Origin: an uncultured Pelagibacteraceae bacterium
GTDB lineage: Bacteria > Pseudomonadota > Alphaproteobacteria > Pelagibacterales > Pelagibacteraceae
NCBI GenBank assembly: GCA_902625715.1
Contig: CACOCP010000001.1
Coordinates: forward strand, 124,001-188,000
DNA length: 64,000 bases
Direction: 5' to 3'
Shown: positions 51,480 through 60,559 of the stretch, one piece after another
How positions within the stretch are numbered: the first letter of the stretch is position 1
How the letters are laid out: the number at the start of each line of letters is the position of its first letter
Notes under the pieces: generated by a model
Databases searched by the model: none
Told to the model about the DNA's origin: nothing
The model's input: only the letters and a program-made list of their open reading frames with translations
Made by a program: the position numbers and the translations under genes

Positions 51480-52398
51480 TAAATTTCAAAATACTTGGGA
51501 AAGAATAAAAGAAAGCGATGTTTATTTTAGTTTTATAAAATCACCTACAGCAATAATATCATCTGTAATTCTATTTATTATTTTTTTCTGTTCATTTTTT
51601 ATAGAATTTTTATCTCCATATGATCCTTTTGATCCATCTACATTATCTTTAATGGAGGCATTTACACCTCCATCTTGGACAGAGGAAGGAGTAGCTAAAT
51701 TTATTTTAGGTACTGATGGACAAGGAAGAGATATGTTATCAACTATACTTTATGGATCAAGAATTTCACTAATTGTTGGTTTTTCTGCAATTATTTTCAG
51801 TTTAGTTTTAGGCGTCTTTTTAGGTCTTACATCAGGATACTTTGGTGGGAAGTATGAAATGATTGTAATGAGATTAACTGACGTACAGCTTACGGTACCA
51901 AGTATTTTGATGGCACTACTTGTAGATGGTATAGCTAGAGGAATTATTTCTAGAGAACTTCATGACGAAATGGCAATTTATGTTTTAATATTTGCAATTG
52001 GAATTTCTGAATGGCCACAGTTTGCAAGAGTATCTAGAGCTGCTACTTTGGTTGAAAAAAATAAGGATTACGTTTCAGCATCTACAATAATTGGCGTTTC
52101 AAATATACTTATTATGTTTAAACATATATTGCCAAATATAATGAGACCAGTTCTTGTAATTGGAACAATAGGCCTAGCACTAGCAATAATAGCAGAATCC
52201 ACTTTAAGTTTCTTAGGAGTTGGCGTTCCACCAACAACACCTTCTTTAGGAACATTGATTAGACTTGGTAATGATTTTTTATTTTCCGGAGAGTGGTGGA
52301 TTACTTTCTTTCCAGCAATCTTTCTAGTTATATTAGCATTTTCAATTAATCTTTTAGGAGATTGGATGAGAGATACTCTTAATCCAAAACTAAATTAA
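51472..52398 (+). CDS. dppC: Peptide-type ABC transporter permease 2
   Basis: The 308 residues match DppC/OppC: a short N-terminal helix with LSPYDPFDPS, LGTDGQGRDMLSTILYGSRISL, the EAA-type loop ATLVEKNKDYVSASTIIGVS and HILPNIMRPVLVIGTIGLA, then LGVGVPPTTPSLGTLI. Start is TTG at 51472, preceded by AAAGGAG, and overlaps dppB by 8 bases. The stop/start with the next gene overlaps by one base. Confidence 0.92.
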   Translation: MDNKFQNTWERIKESDVYFSFIKSPTAIISSVILFIIFFCSFFIEFLSPYDPFDPSTLSLMEAFTPPSWTEEGVAKFILGTDGQGRDMLSTILYGSRISLIVGFSAIIFSLVLGVFLGLTSGYFGGKYEMIVMRLTDVQLTVPSILMALLVDGIARGIISRELHDEMAIYVLIFAIGISEWPQFARVSRAATLVEKNKDYVSASTIIGVSNILIMFKHILPNIMRPVLVIGTIGLALAIIAESTLSFLGVGVPPTTPSLGTLIRLGNDFLFSGEWWITFFPAIFLVILAFSINLLGDWMRDTLNPKLN

Positions 52399-54083
52399 TG
52401 AGTTTTCTAAAAATAAGTAATTTAAGCGTTGATTATAAAATGAGAAGAGAGACAGTAAATGCTGCTAAAAATGTTAATATAGAGGTTAGCAAGGGAGAAA
52501 TTTTAGGATTAGTTGGAGAATCTGGATCTGGCAAAAGTACGGTAGGTAATGCCATAATAAATCTTATTGATGAACCAGGAAAAGTTTCAAATGGCACAAT
52601 ATTTTTAGGTGATATAAATGTTCACAAAGATCCAGAAAATATTGTTAATTATAGAGGTAATAAAATTGGTTTAATTTTTCAAGACCCTCAAACATCATTA
52701 AATCCTATATTTACAATAGGCGAACAGCTTATTGAGACAATACAGACACATTTGAATTTGAAGTTAGAAGAAGCAAAAAATAAAGCTATAGGTTTGTTAA
52801 AAGAAGTTGGAATTAAAGATGCAGAAGTAAGATTTAATAATTATCCACACCAATTTTCTGGCGGTATGAGACAAAGAGTTGTTATTTCTCTTGCACTTTG
52901 TTGTGAACCTGAATTACTTATAGCGGACGAACCAACAACAGCATTAGATGTTTCAATTCAATCACAAATTTTAGATTTAATTAAAAGATTAACCAAAGAG
53001 AGAAATTTAGCTGTAATTTTAATTACACATGATATGGGAGTTATTTCTGAAACAACAGATAGGGTAGCTGTGATGAAAAATGGCGATTTAGTTGAAATAG
53101 GACCAACAAAAAAAATACTAACAAACCCAAAAGAAATTTACACTAAAAGTCTTGTAAGCTCTGTACCACCTACAAATAAAAAAATAGATAGATTTATAAT
53201 TATTGAAAAAGAAAATAAAAAACAAAGTGAAACCAATATTAAGATATTAAATAGATGGACCAAAAAAGAAATTATTAATCAATATTTAGTTCAAGTAAAA
53301 CATTTAAGTAAAACATTTAATGATAGTTTTTTTACAGAAAGTTCCAAAAATTCTGTTATGGCTGTAGATGATATATCATTCAAAATTAAAGAAGGTCAAT
53401 CATTTGGACTAGTAGGAGAAAGTGGAAGCGGGAAATCAACAATTGCTAAAATGATTGTTAATTTATTTAGGCCAAGCAAAGGAGATATATTTTTTGATAA
53501 TGTTTGTATAACAAAAATTAAAAGTAACAAAGAAATGATGAAATTTAGGAAACAAATTCAAATGATATTTCAAGATCCATACTCTTCGTTAAATGGAAGA
53601 TTAAAAGTTAAAGATATAGTTGCTGAGCCAATAAAACTTCACAATCCCTCAATAAGCTTAAAAGATTTAAATAGCTATATTAATGATTTATTAGAATCTG
53701 TTGAATTAACTCAACAATCTGCAGATCGCTATCCTCATGAATTTTCTGGAGGTCAAAGACAAAGAATTTCAATTGCTAGAGCTCTTGCAACTCAACCTAG
53801 GCTTCTTATATGTGATGAACCAACATCTGCTTTGGATGTAAGTATTCAAGCACAAATATTAAACTTATTAAAGGATTTACAAGAGCAGTTAAATTTGACA
53901 ATCTTGTTTATTAGTCACGATTTACCCGTGGTAAGACAAATGTGTGATCGAATAGCAGTATTAAAAAATGGAAAACTTTGTGAAGTTTCAAAAACTGAAG
54001 AATTATTTAAAAATCCATCACATGAATACACAAAAGAATTATTAAGATTAATGCCAAAAATTGAGTCAATTTATAACTTATGA
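52398..54083 (+). CDS. Peptide-type ABC transporter ATPase, two domains fused (DppD-DppF)
   Basis: The 561 residues hold two complete ABC ATPase domains in one chain. Domain 1 has Walker A at 40-48 (GESGSGKST), the signature [10 protein letters not shown] and Walker B LLIADEPT. Domain 2 has Walker A at 340-348, [11 protein letters not shown] and LLICDEPT. This is the YejF/GsiA-type fusion, where DppD and DppF are separate in other systems. It ends in an ATGA shared with the following hydrolase. With dppABC it makes a complete importer. Confidence 0.94.
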   Translation: MSFLKISNLSVDYKMRRETVNAAKNVNIEVSKGEILGLVGESGSGKSTVGNAIINLIDEPGKVSNGTIFLGDINVHKDPENIVNYRGNKIGLIFQDPQTSLNPIFTIGEQLIETIQTHLNLKLEEAKNKAIGLLKEVGIKDAEVRFNNYPHQFSGGMRQRVVISLALCCEPELLIADEPTTALDVSIQSQILDLIKRLTKERNLAVILITHDMGVISETTDRVAVMKNGDLVEIGPTKKILTNPKEIYTKSLVSSVPPTNKKIDRFIIIEKENKKQSETNIKILNRWTKKEIINQYLVQVKHLSKTFNDSFFTESSKNSVMAVDDISFKIKEGQSFGLVGESGSGKSTIAKMIVNLFRPSKGDIFFDNVCITKIKSNKEMMKFRKQIQMIFQDPYSSLNGRLKVKDIVAEPIKLHNPSISLKDLNSYINDLLESVELTQQSADRYPHEFSGGQRQRISIARALATQPRLLICDEPTSALDVSIQAQILNLLKDLQEQLNLTILFISHDLPVVRQMCDRIAVLKNGKLCEVSKTEELFKNPSHEYTKELLRLMPKIESIYNL

Positions 54084-55219
54084 AAAAAATATTATTAATA
54101 CTAATCTGTTTATTTTTAACCTCTACTTTTCTTAGCGCTCAACAAAAGGAGGGTGGACCACCTAAAGCTAAAGAATGGAAAGGGACAGGTGAAAAGATTA
54201 AGTTTCAATCTTTGCCAACATTAACCATGAGAGATTTTTTATTAGGAAAAAAACCAGGTAGAGAAATAAAAATATGGGGTACATTAAATTTTCCTGACAA
54301 TGCAGAAGATAAAAATGTTCCAGCAGTTGTTATATTGCATGGAATGGGTGGTGTTAATGATGCCGAAGAGCACTGGATTAAAGTAATAAATAGCATGGGA
54401 ATAGCTACATTTATGGTTGATAGTAATTGGGCACGTCGTAAATGTAAGAAGGATAATAAAATTAAAAAAGAAATTCCTTGGTGCGCTGCAATGAATAGAG
54501 GCATGAATAGAATTATAGATGCATATGGCGCATTAAATATTTTATCAAATCATCCTCGTATTGATTCTAAAAATATTGGTTGTATAGGAATTTCTCTTGG
54601 TGCAAAAGGATGCTTGTATTCAAATGTAATAAGATTCCAAAAAATGTGGGGAACTCCAGGTATGGATTTTGCAGCTAGCGTGCCAATGTATCCACCATGT
54701 AATGCTTCTTTTAAAGAAGATGACGAAATTACAGATACCCCAATTCGTATCCATGTTGGAGAATTAGATACATATTTTCCAGTTGATTCATGTGTAAATT
54801 ATGTTGCGCGACTTAAGGCAAAAGGAAAAAATGTAGATATTAAAGTTTATCCTGGTGCTCACCACGGTTTTGAGGCAACAATTTCTGGAAAGAAGTCAAT
54901 GAAGATTAAAGGGCAAAACGATGGAAAATGTTATTATGAGGAAAATCATTTATTACCAGTTGATGAAATGGCACCAGATGATGTTGCTATATTATCCCAG
55001 GTTGGCTTTGATGATTGGTATGCTAGTGCATCTAACAAAGATAAGAAAAAAATTTTTAAAAGGGTTAAAATGAGACACAAAATGGGTTGGAGAATTCCAC
55101 AGTTTCAATACGATAGAACCTGCGTTAGCAAATCAAATATTTTAGCTTATAATAAAGTAGCATCAGAAGAGAACGAGAAACTGGTGAGAGAATTTTTTTC
55201 CTCTACTTTGTTAAACTAA
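54080..55219 (+). CDS. Secreted dienelactone-hydrolase-family protein
   Basis: This 379-residue protein begins with a signal peptide ([20 protein letters not shown]) and has an alpha/beta hydrolase fold. The nucleophile Ser lies in CIGISLGAKG, the acid in HVGELDTYFP and the His in YPGAHHGFEA. ILHGMGGVND gives the oxyanion region. Several cysteines (RRKCKK, PWCAAM, YPPCNAS) could form disulfides in the periplasm. It overlaps the ABC ATPase gene by ATGA, so it may process the cargo of that transporter before or during uptake. Substrate unknown; the fold is near dienelactone hydrolase. Confidence 0.82.
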   Translation: MKKILLILICLFLTSTFLSAQQKEGGPPKAKEWKGTGEKIKFQSLPTLTMRDFLLGKKPGREIKIWGTLNFPDNAEDKNVPAVVILHGMGGVNDAEEHWIKVINSMGIATFMVDSNWARRKCKKDNKIKKEIPWCAAMNRGMNRIIDAYGALNILSNHPRIDSKNIGCIGISLGAKGCLYSNVIRFQKMWGTPGMDFAASVPMYPPCNASFKEDDEITDTPIRIHVGELDTYFPVDSCVNYVARLKAKGKNVDIKVYPGAHHGFEATISGKKSMKIKGQNDGKCYYEENHLLPVDEMAPDDVAILSQVGFDDWYASASNKDKKKIFKRVKMRHKMGWRIPQFQYDRTCVSKSNILAYNKVASEENEKLVREFFSSTLLN

Positions 55220-55247
55220 ATAAAATACTAAAAAATAAGGAGGATAA

Positions 55248-55640
55248 ATGCCAATTTTTTCACCAATCCAAGAAAATGAAGCCAAAGGGAAGGTAAAAGA
55301 AATTTTTGAGGACATAAAACAAAAAAGAAACATTAAATCTGTAAATAATTTTTGGAAAATGTTAGCTAATGAACCAGAAACTTTAGAAAGAACCTGGAAT
55401 TCATTACAGCAAGTAATGAAAAAAGGTGCTCTAGATGAGATGACAAAAGAATTAATTTATATTTCTGTTTCAATTACAAATAGTTGTGAATATTGTATAA
55501 AATCTCATAGTGCAGCTGCACTTAAGAAGGGTGCAACAAAAGATATGCTTGCTGAACTTAATGCTGTGGTCGGAATGGCAAATGAAACAAATAAATTGGT
55601 TGAGTCGTATCAAGTAAAAGTAGACGAAATCTATGAATGA
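55248..55640 (+). CDS. Carboxymuconolactone-decarboxylase/AhpD-like protein
   Basis: The 130 residues carry the AhpD-like redox motif NSCEYCIKSHSAAA, with the CxxC and the following His typical of alkylhydroperoxidases in this family, and ALDEMTKELIYISVSI. It could reduce peroxides or act in another thiol reaction. A strong AAGGAGG ribosome-binding site precedes it 28 bases after the hydrolase gene. It overlaps the DUF924 gene by 8 bases. Confidence 0.88.
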   Translation: MPIFSPIQENEAKGKVKEIFEDIKQKRNIKSVNNFWKMLANEPETLERTWNSLQQVMKKGALDEMTKELIYISVSITNSCEYCIKSHSAAALKKGATKDMLAELNAVVGMANETNKLVESYQVKVDEIYE

Positions 55641-56193
55641 TAGGGCACAAGCAATCCTAGACTTCTGGTTTGATGATCTGATAGTTGAAAAAAGATTTAA
55701 GAAAGATGAAAAATTTGATCAGTTAATTAGAGATAAATTTGAAGAAGATTACAAGAAGGCAATTTTGAATGAATATGATGATTGGCAAGATGAACCTTTA
55801 AGTTGTTTAGCTTTAATTATTTTATTGGATCAATTTTCTAGAAACCTTTATAGAAATGATAAAAAGTCTTTTGAATATGATTTTAAAGCAAGATTGATTG
55901 TAAATGATGCAGTTTATAATGGATATCTTGATCAAATGGATGAATACCAAAGATTTTTTATGCTACTTCCTTATATTCATAGTGAAGAAATTATTGATCA
56001 CGACAGAGCATATAAATTATTAACAAATTATTTATCAAATCATCCAAATTTTTTAGAAATTAAAAAATTTTGGAAAGATCATACAGCGGTAATTAAAAGA
56101 TTTCATAGATATCCTCACAGAAATAAAATATTAGGAAGAAGATCTACAGCAGAAGAAATTGAGTTTTTAGATCAACCCAATTCTTCATGGTAA
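55633..56193 (+). CDS. DUF924-family protein
   Basis: The 186 residues match DUF924: AILDFWFDDL at the N-terminus, LALIILLDQFSRNLYRNDKKSFEYD, FFMLLPYIHSE, and FLDQPNSSW at the C-terminus. The fold is an all-alpha TPR-like bundle; function is unknown, though the conserved Gln/Arg/His residues suggest an enzyme. It overlaps the AhpD-like gene by 8 bases and abuts the convergent SMR gene with no gap. Confidence 0.9.
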   Translation: MNDRAQAILDFWFDDLIVEKRFKKDEKFDQLIRDKFEEDYKKAILNEYDDWQDEPLSCLALIILLDQFSRNLYRNDKKSFEYDFKARLIVNDAVYNGYLDQMDEYQRFFMLLPYIHSEEIIDHDRAYKLLTNYLSNHPNFLEIKKFWKDHTAVIKRFHRYPHRNKILGRRSTAEEIEFLDQPNSSW

Positions 56194-56529
56194 CTATTTT
56201 GTGTTACCTAAGAGGTTTACAATTAAAACACCAGTAATTATTAAAAATAAACCAATAATAGTTGTAAAGTTCGGAATTTGATTAAATTTTAAAACTCCTA
56301 CTACGCTGGTTGCTATAATACATAATCCCGCAAATGATGCGTATGTAATTCCTACAGAAATTGATTTCATTACAAGTGAAAGTGTAAACATACAGCCAAC
56401 AATTGTAATCGCAGTTAAAATACTTGGAATTAATAGAGTAAAACCTTGAGCGCTTTTTGCAAAAGCATTTGATGCTGTTCCTAAAATTACTGCAACAATT
56501 AAATATATATATGCATTTAAATTACTCAT
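56194..56529 (-). CDS. SMR-family small membrane protein, atypical
   Basis: The 111 residues have four helices and align well with EmrE: YIYL near the start, SAQGFTLLIPS, GITYASFAGL and LIITGVLIVNLLG. However, where EmrE has Glu14 the ungapped alignment puts Gly here, and the Trp of YAIWSG is Phe in YASFAG. Glu14 is the proton- and drug-binding residue, so this should not work as a normal drug/proton antiporter. It may be half of a heterodimer or use another mechanism. It overlaps the isomerase gene upstream by 8 bases. Confidence 0.85.
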   Translation of the reverse strand: MSNLNAYIYLIVAVILGTASNAFAKSAQGFTLLIPSILTAITIVGCMFTLSLVMKSISVGITYASFAGLCIIATSVVGVLKFNQIPNFTTIIGLFLIITGVLIVNLLGNTK

Positions 56530-57121
56530 TATTTTTTGACCAATTTATTGCATCTTCCATTCTATCATCTCCCCAAAATATTTCGTTACCCGAAACAAAA
56601 GAAGGACTTCCAAATATTTTATGTGATCTTGCATTTTCAGTGTTTTCTAAATATTGATTTTCTATCTCTTGAGAATTTGCATTATTTACAATTTTTTCTT
56701 TATCTAAACTAAGCTCATTACATATCTCAGAAAGATTTGGCTCCGTAGCTGGTTCTTTTACATCTTGGAACCATCTCTTGTAAGTCAATCTTACATAATC
56801 TACTCCCCAGCCTTCCTTTAATCCTAATATTGCAAGTTTATTCGCTAAATCAAATTCACTTAATGGGTAAGGCACAGGAGTTTTTGCAAAAAAACCATAA
56901 CCTTTAGCTCTTCTCTCTATATCTCTCCACATATAATCAACTTTATTCTGTTTATCTTTTGGAAAAGGTATGTTGTTCATTTCTTTCATTATTGCTCTTA
57001 CACTAAATGGGATCCAATTAAATTTTATATTAGATTTTTTTTCAACATCTAATATCCTTGTAACTGTAAGATAAGTATAAGTACTTCCAATTGAAAAATA
57101 AAAATCAACTTTTTTCATCAC
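56522..57121 (-). CDS. 2-Hydroxychromene-2-carboxylate isomerase family (DsbA-like)
   Basis: The 199 residues have the DsbA/kappa-GST fold of HCCA isomerases: KVDFYFSIGSTYTYL at the N-terminus with Ser instead of the DsbA CxxC, FNWIPFSVRAIM, and IFGSPSFVSGNEIFWGDDRM at the C-terminus. These enzymes use glutathione in naphthalene breakdown, but homologues are common in bacteria that do not degrade aromatics. It is between DUF2798 and SMR genes in a minus-strand run. Confidence 0.86.
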   Translation of the reverse strand: MMKKVDFYFSIGSTYTYLTVTRILDVEKKSNIKFNWIPFSVRAIMKEMNNIPFPKDKQNKVDYMWRDIERRAKGYGFFAKTPVPYPLSEFDLANKLAILGLKEGWGVDYVRLTYKRWFQDVKEPATEPNLSEICNELSLDKEKIVNNANSQEIENQYLENTENARSHKIFGSPSFVSGNEIFWGDDRMEDAINWSKNNE

Positions 57122-57134
57122 TTATATTAACCTA

Positions 57135-57356
57135 TTATTTTGTGATTTTATCTACAATTTTTTTTACTAAAGGAGCAACAATTGAGGTTGCTAACATTGC
57201 AACTGGAAAACTCACAGACCATGCAGTTATAAATCTATTAAAATAATCTTTGTCATAGCCAGTGTTAATATAGGTTATTAGGAGAGTCATCATAAAACTC
57301 ATCCCACATCCCATTAAAACTATAAATAATAGGTTTGAGTATTTTTTTGAAAACAA
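57135..57356 (-). CDS. DUF2798-family small membrane protein
   Basis: The 73 residues have two membrane helices and fit DUF2798: LLFIVLMGCGMSFMMTLLIT, DYFNRFITAWSVSFPVAMLA and the C-terminal VAPLVKKIV. Function is unknown. It lies between the NTF2-like and isomerase genes with spacers of 11 and 13 bases. Confidence 0.82.
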   Translation of the reverse strand: MFSKKYSNLLFIVLMGCGMSFMMTLLITYINTGYDKDYFNRFITAWSVSFPVAMLATSIVAPLVKKIVDKITK

Positions 57357-57367
57357 ATTTAAATATT

Positions 57368-57688
57368 TTATTTGTTCATTGGGGTTGCACCAGTCTCAAG
57401 TGTAAACACTTTATTATCTTTAAATTTAAAAACAGCCATTACCGCTTCTTTATTTCCATCATTAAATGTTACAAATGCGTGTTCAACACCAATTTCATCA
57501 TTTTCATAAATAACTCTAACTTTGTCTCTATTGATATCTCCACTCATTGCCCATTTTACCACATCGTCTTTTTTTAAAACAGTTCCTGATTTATGCATTG
57601 TAAAAGTATAATCGTCGTGAATTATATCTCTTAATGCCGCCTCATCTTTATCCTCCATGGCTTTATTGTATTTAGCTAAAATTGACAT
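57368..57688 (-). CDS. NTF2-like/SnoaL-type small protein
   Basis: The 106 residues form an NTF2-like cone: a first helix (LAKYNKAMEDKDEAALRDIIHDDYTF), then strands AVMAVFKFKDNKVFTLETG. No catalytic residues are recognisable. An AAAGGAG ribosome-binding site lies within the DUF1330 gene end, 2 bases from the stop. Ligand unknown. Confidence 0.78.
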   Translation of the reverse strand: MSILAKYNKAMEDKDEAALRDIIHDDYTFTMHKSGTVLKKDDVVKWAMSGDINRDKVRVIYENDEIGVEHAFVTFNDGNKEAVMAVFKFKDNKVFTLETGATPMNK

Positions 57689-57690
57689 TA

Positions 57691-57978
57691 TTATTCTCCT
57701 TTTATTATTATTCCATTTGATATTGCATTATCTAAACGGATTTTCTTTATTGGTTTGTATTCATCAGAGTTATACCACTCCTGAGCTTTCTCATAACTAG
57801 GAAACTTTATCACTATAGTTCTTGGATGCTCCCATTTACCCTCAACTAACTCAAATTCTCCACCTCTTACAATATATTTTGCTCCAAATTTCTCTGCAAC
57901 TGGTTTTACTTTTTCAATATATTCTTTGTAATTTTCTGGGTTTGTAATTTTAATATTAAAAATTACGTAACCAGTCAT
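57691..57978 (-). CDS. DUF1330-family protein
   Basis: The 95 residues match DUF1330 (a ferredoxin-like dimeric fold): YVIFNIKITNPENYKEYIEKV, KYIVRGGEFELVEGKW, and IVIKFPSYEKAQEWYNSDEYKPI. Function unknown; some relatives bind small molecules. Second or third gene of the minus-strand run, 2 bases before the NTF2-like gene. Confidence 0.88.
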   Translation of the reverse strand: MTGYVIFNIKITNPENYKEYIEKVKPVAEKFGAKYIVRGGEFELVEGKWEHPRTIVIKFPSYEKAQEWYNSDEYKPIKKIRLDNAISNGIIIKGE

Positions 57979-57989
57979 TATCAGAAATT

Positions 57990-58376
57990 TTAATATAAAG
58001 TTTGAACAACCTTCTCAACACGTTCTTTACCATTTGGTATGGTCTTTTCTAAAAAAGCATGGCAATCGTCAGTTAATTCTTTGTTATATTTTGAACCGTA
58101 ATGTTTATCTACAGCCTTGTTAACCCTGTCATCCCAATCTGCTTCAGAAATCCCAGTTTCCAATGCATACGTTTTCCAAACTTTAGCTGATGAGATTGAT
58201 TTTTCTTTCATACTATATTCAAAAGTTTCTCCCGATGGTAAAAAATAGTTAGCCATATATATGCCAACACAATCTAATGCTTTTTTAGTATCTTTCTTGC
58301 TCAAAACTCCTGCATTTGCATTGTTTACTATTGTAAAACTTAAAAATATAAAAATGTATTTTTTAATTGATTTCAT
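57990..58376 (-). CDS. Secreted protein of unknown function
   Basis: The 128 residues begin with a signal peptide (KKYIFIFLSFTIVNNANA). The mature part is helical with two cysteines (ALDCVGIYMANYF and DDCHAFLEKT), which may pair in the periplasm, and no known domain by eye. It lies 11 bases from DUF1330 and 18 bases after the SnoaL-like gene. I cannot assign a function. Confidence 0.75.
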   Translation of the reverse strand: MKSIKKYIFIFLSFTIVNNANAGVLSKKDTKKALDCVGIYMANYFLPSGETFEYSMKEKSISSAKVWKTYALETGISEADWDDRVNKAVDKHYGSKYNKELTDDCHAFLEKTIPNGKERVEKVVQTLY

Positions 58377-58394
58377 AATTACACTTGATCTGTT

Positions 58395-58778
58395 TTATTT
58401 TTTGATAGCATTAAACATGCTTAAAGTATCATCAAACGTCATCATAGTTAACATTTTTCCATTTTCTCCAATTTCAAAATAATGACCAAACATCGTATCC
58501 ATGCCATCTGCAGTTGCCTTAGCTCTGACAAAAACTTTATTTCCTTCTGCTATCATATCAATAGGAGTTAAATGAAAATTGGACCAGAGTGTTGGTATTT
58601 TACCCATTGCAGCCATCATTGCTTGAGGTCCTTTGTGAACTCCTGATAAAGGGTGTACACCTTCTTTTCCTGGAAATGTCCAAGTAGTGTTTTCATCAAC
58701 CATTTCCTTGAAAAAAGTTTCCATGTCACCTTTGTTAAAAAGGTCATAACCCATTTTTGTTCTTTCTTTTGCGTCCAT
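58395..58778 (-). CDS. SnoaL-like/NTF2-fold protein
   Basis: The 127 residues fit SnoaL-like domains: GYDLFNKGDMETFFKEMVDENTTWTFPGKEGVHPLSGVHKG, then AEGNKVFVRAKATADG and TFDDTLSMFNAIKK. It may be an isomerase- or hydratase-like fold without known role. An AAGGAG ribosome-binding site precedes the ATG. It heads the seven-gene minus-strand run that ends with the SMR gene. The 94 bases between it and cysK contain only AT-rich sequence. Confidence 0.82.
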   Translation of the reverse strand: MDAKERTKMGYDLFNKGDMETFFKEMVDENTTWTFPGKEGVHPLSGVHKGPQAMMAAMGKIPTLWSNFHLTPIDMIAEGNKVFVRAKATADGMDTMFGHYFEIGENGKMLTMMTFDDTLSMFNAIKK

Positions 58779-58872
58779 TTATAACTCCTTAATTTTAATT
58801 ATTATTTTGTAAATGCTAATTGTTTTTTTTGAATATAGTAAATAAATTTTAACAATTCAGATATGTGGTTTT

Positions 58873-59874
58873 TTATATCCAACTTGGTGTTGGTAACCCT
58901 TTTTCTTGTAAAAACTTTTTATTAAACATCTTTGAGTTGTATTTATCTGATTTGTCGCAGAGAATTGTTACAATAGTTTTACCAGGACCGATTAATTTAC
59001 CAAGTCTAATTGCTCCAGCAATATTTACACCACAACTAGTGCCTAAGCTTAGTCCCTCTTCTTTAATTAAGTTATAAAGTAAAGGTAAAGATTCATGGTC
59101 ATCAATTGAAAATGCACCATCTATTTTTGCTTCAGCAAAATTTGCTGTTACTCTACTGGAGCCAATACCTTCGGTTATTGAACCACCTTCAGATTTTAAT
59201 TCACCATTTTCAATGAAATTATATAGAGCTGAACCTGAAGGATCAGATAAATAAATTTTTATATTTTTATTTTTTTCTTTCAAATAACTACTTATTCCAC
59301 CAATTGTTCCACCAGTGCCTGATGCACAAACAAATCCATCAACCTTACCCTCTGTTTGGTTCCATATTTCAGGACCAGTTGTTTCATAGTGACCTTTAGC
59401 ATTTGCAATGTTGTCAAATTGGTTTGCCCATACTACTCCATAATTGTTTGAATTTTTTAATTCATCTGCAAGTCTACCTGCAACTTTTACATAATTTCCA
59501 TCATCACTGTAGGGTTTTGGTGGGACTAACCTTAAATCTGCACCGATGTTTATTAAAGTATCTTTTTTCTCTTGTGTTTGATTATCGTTCATTACAATTG
59601 TTGTTTTGTAACCTAAAGAATTTCCTAGAAGACATAAACCTATACCAGTATTACCTGCCGTTCCTTCAACAATCATTCCACCTTTTGATATTAATTTTTT
59701 TTCTTCTGCATCTTTTATAAGTGCTAAGGCTGCTCTGTCTTTTACAGATCCTCCTGGGTTTAAATATTCTGCTTTTCCATAAACATTACATCCAGTAATC
59801 TCTGAAGCTGCTTTTAATTTTATTAAAGGGGTATTTCCAATTGACTGTAAAAAATTATCTTTGCTATTAATCAT
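58873..59874 (-). CDS. cysK: Cysteine synthase (O-acetylserine sulfhydrylase-type)
   Basis: The 333 residues are PLP-fold cysteine synthases: [14 protein letters not shown], the PLP lysine in [25 protein letters not shown] and [10 protein letters not shown] with the pyridine-binding SGLSLGTS-like [10 protein letters not shown]. It would make cysteine from O-acetylserine and sulfide. The ATG at 59874 is chosen since the 28 codons upstream lie inside cysE; it overlaps the cysE stop by 8 bases. It could equally be CysM-like. In SAR11, which cannot reduce sulfate, sulfide would come from other reduced compounds. Confidence 0.92.
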   Translation of the reverse strand: MINSKDNFLQSIGNTPLIKLKAASEITGCNVYGKAEYLNPGGSVKDRAALALIKDAEEKKLISKGGMIVEGTAGNTGIGLCLLGNSLGYKTTIVMNDNQTQEKKDTLINIGADLRLVPPKPYSDDGNYVKVAGRLADELKNSNNYGVVWANQFDNIANAKGHYETTGPEIWNQTEGKVDGFVCASGTGGTIGGISSYLKEKNKNIKIYLSDPSGSALYNFIENGELKSEGGSITEGIGSSRVTANFAEAKIDGAFSIDDHESLPLLYNLIKEEGLSLGTSCGVNIAGAIRLGKLIGPGKTIVTILCDKSDKYNSKMFNKKFLQEKGLPTPSWI

Positions 59875-60448
59875 TATTTTTTTCTGAATTATCATTTTCA
59901 ACAGCGTAGGGCTTAAACTCTTCTGTAGCAGTTCCAACATTCTTTGCTGGTATTCCAATCATCACAGCATTTTCTTCAACATTTTTTGTTACTACAGCAT
60001 TTGCTCCAATTTTTGAATTTTTACCAACTACCACAGGACCTAATATTTGTGCACCAGATCCAACAACTACATTATCCATTAATGTAGGATGTCTTTTTAT
60101 ATTTCTCTGATTATTTGAGTTAATACTTGGAGATATACCTCCTAAAGTGACCATATGATATATCGTTACATTGTCACCAATTTCAGATGTTTCACCTATT
60201 ACAACTCCCATCCCATGATCTATAAATAAATTTTTACCAATCTTTGCGCCAGGATGAATTTCAATACCGGTTAGGAATCTTGAAAACTGTGAAATAATTC
60301 TCGCAATTAAATCAAATTTAGCTACTGAAAAAAAATTGGCCAACTTATGAAAGAATACTGCTTTAACTCCAGGGTAAGTTAAAATTAAACTCAACTTAGA
60401 TTTTGCAGCTGGATCACGATCAATAATTGATTGCAAAAATTCACTCAT
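59867..60448 (-). CDS. cysE: Serine O-acetyltransferase
   Basis: CysE makes O-acetylserine for CysK. The 193 residues end in a left-handed beta helix: [66 protein letters not shown] and [10 protein letters not shown]. The N-terminus [21 protein letters not shown] is the short bacterial form. Gene order cysE-cysK gives both steps in one operon. It is divergent from the peroxiredoxin gene, and 111 bases separate the two starts. Confidence 0.93.
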   Translation of the reverse strand: MSEFLQSIIDRDPAAKSKLSLILTYPGVKAVFFHKLANFFSVAKFDLIARIISQFSRFLTGIEIHPGAKIGKNLFIDHGMGVVIGETSEIGDNVTIYHMVTLGGISPSINSNNQRNIKRHPTLMDNVVVGSGAQILGPVVVGKNSKIGANAVVTKNVEENAVMIGIPAKNVGTATEEFKPYAVENDNSEKNND

Positions 60449-60505
60449 TGGTTGGTTATATAGTTATTAATGATTGAATTTAAAGTTATTTAGTTTTCTT
60501 ATAAT

Positions 60506-60534
60506 TTGCTTCATAAATCATTTTTTCATATAAT
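60506..60534 (+). promoter_or_regulatory. Likely sigma70-type promoter of the peroxiredoxin gene
   Basis: TTGCTT at 60506-60511 and TATAAT at 60529-60534 are spaced by 17 bases. The -10 is perfect. Transcription would start near 60541, and an AGGAG ribosome-binding site follows at 60548-60552, before the ATG at 60560. Confidence 0.65.
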
Positions 60535-60559
60535 TATTTTTATAAGAAGGAGATTAATA

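Noticed and set aside
52398-54083. Two separate ATPase genes (dppD and dppF)
   Set aside because: The frame is continuous through both domains with no stop or internal start region, so it is a fused protein.
59875-59958. 28-residue N-terminal extension of CysK
   Set aside because: It reads through the end of cysE in another frame, while the ATG at 59874 gives a normal start with an 8-base overlap.
60506-60559. 18-residue N-terminal extension of the peroxiredoxin
   Set aside because: The interval holds a clear promoter and ribosome-binding site for the ATG at 60560.
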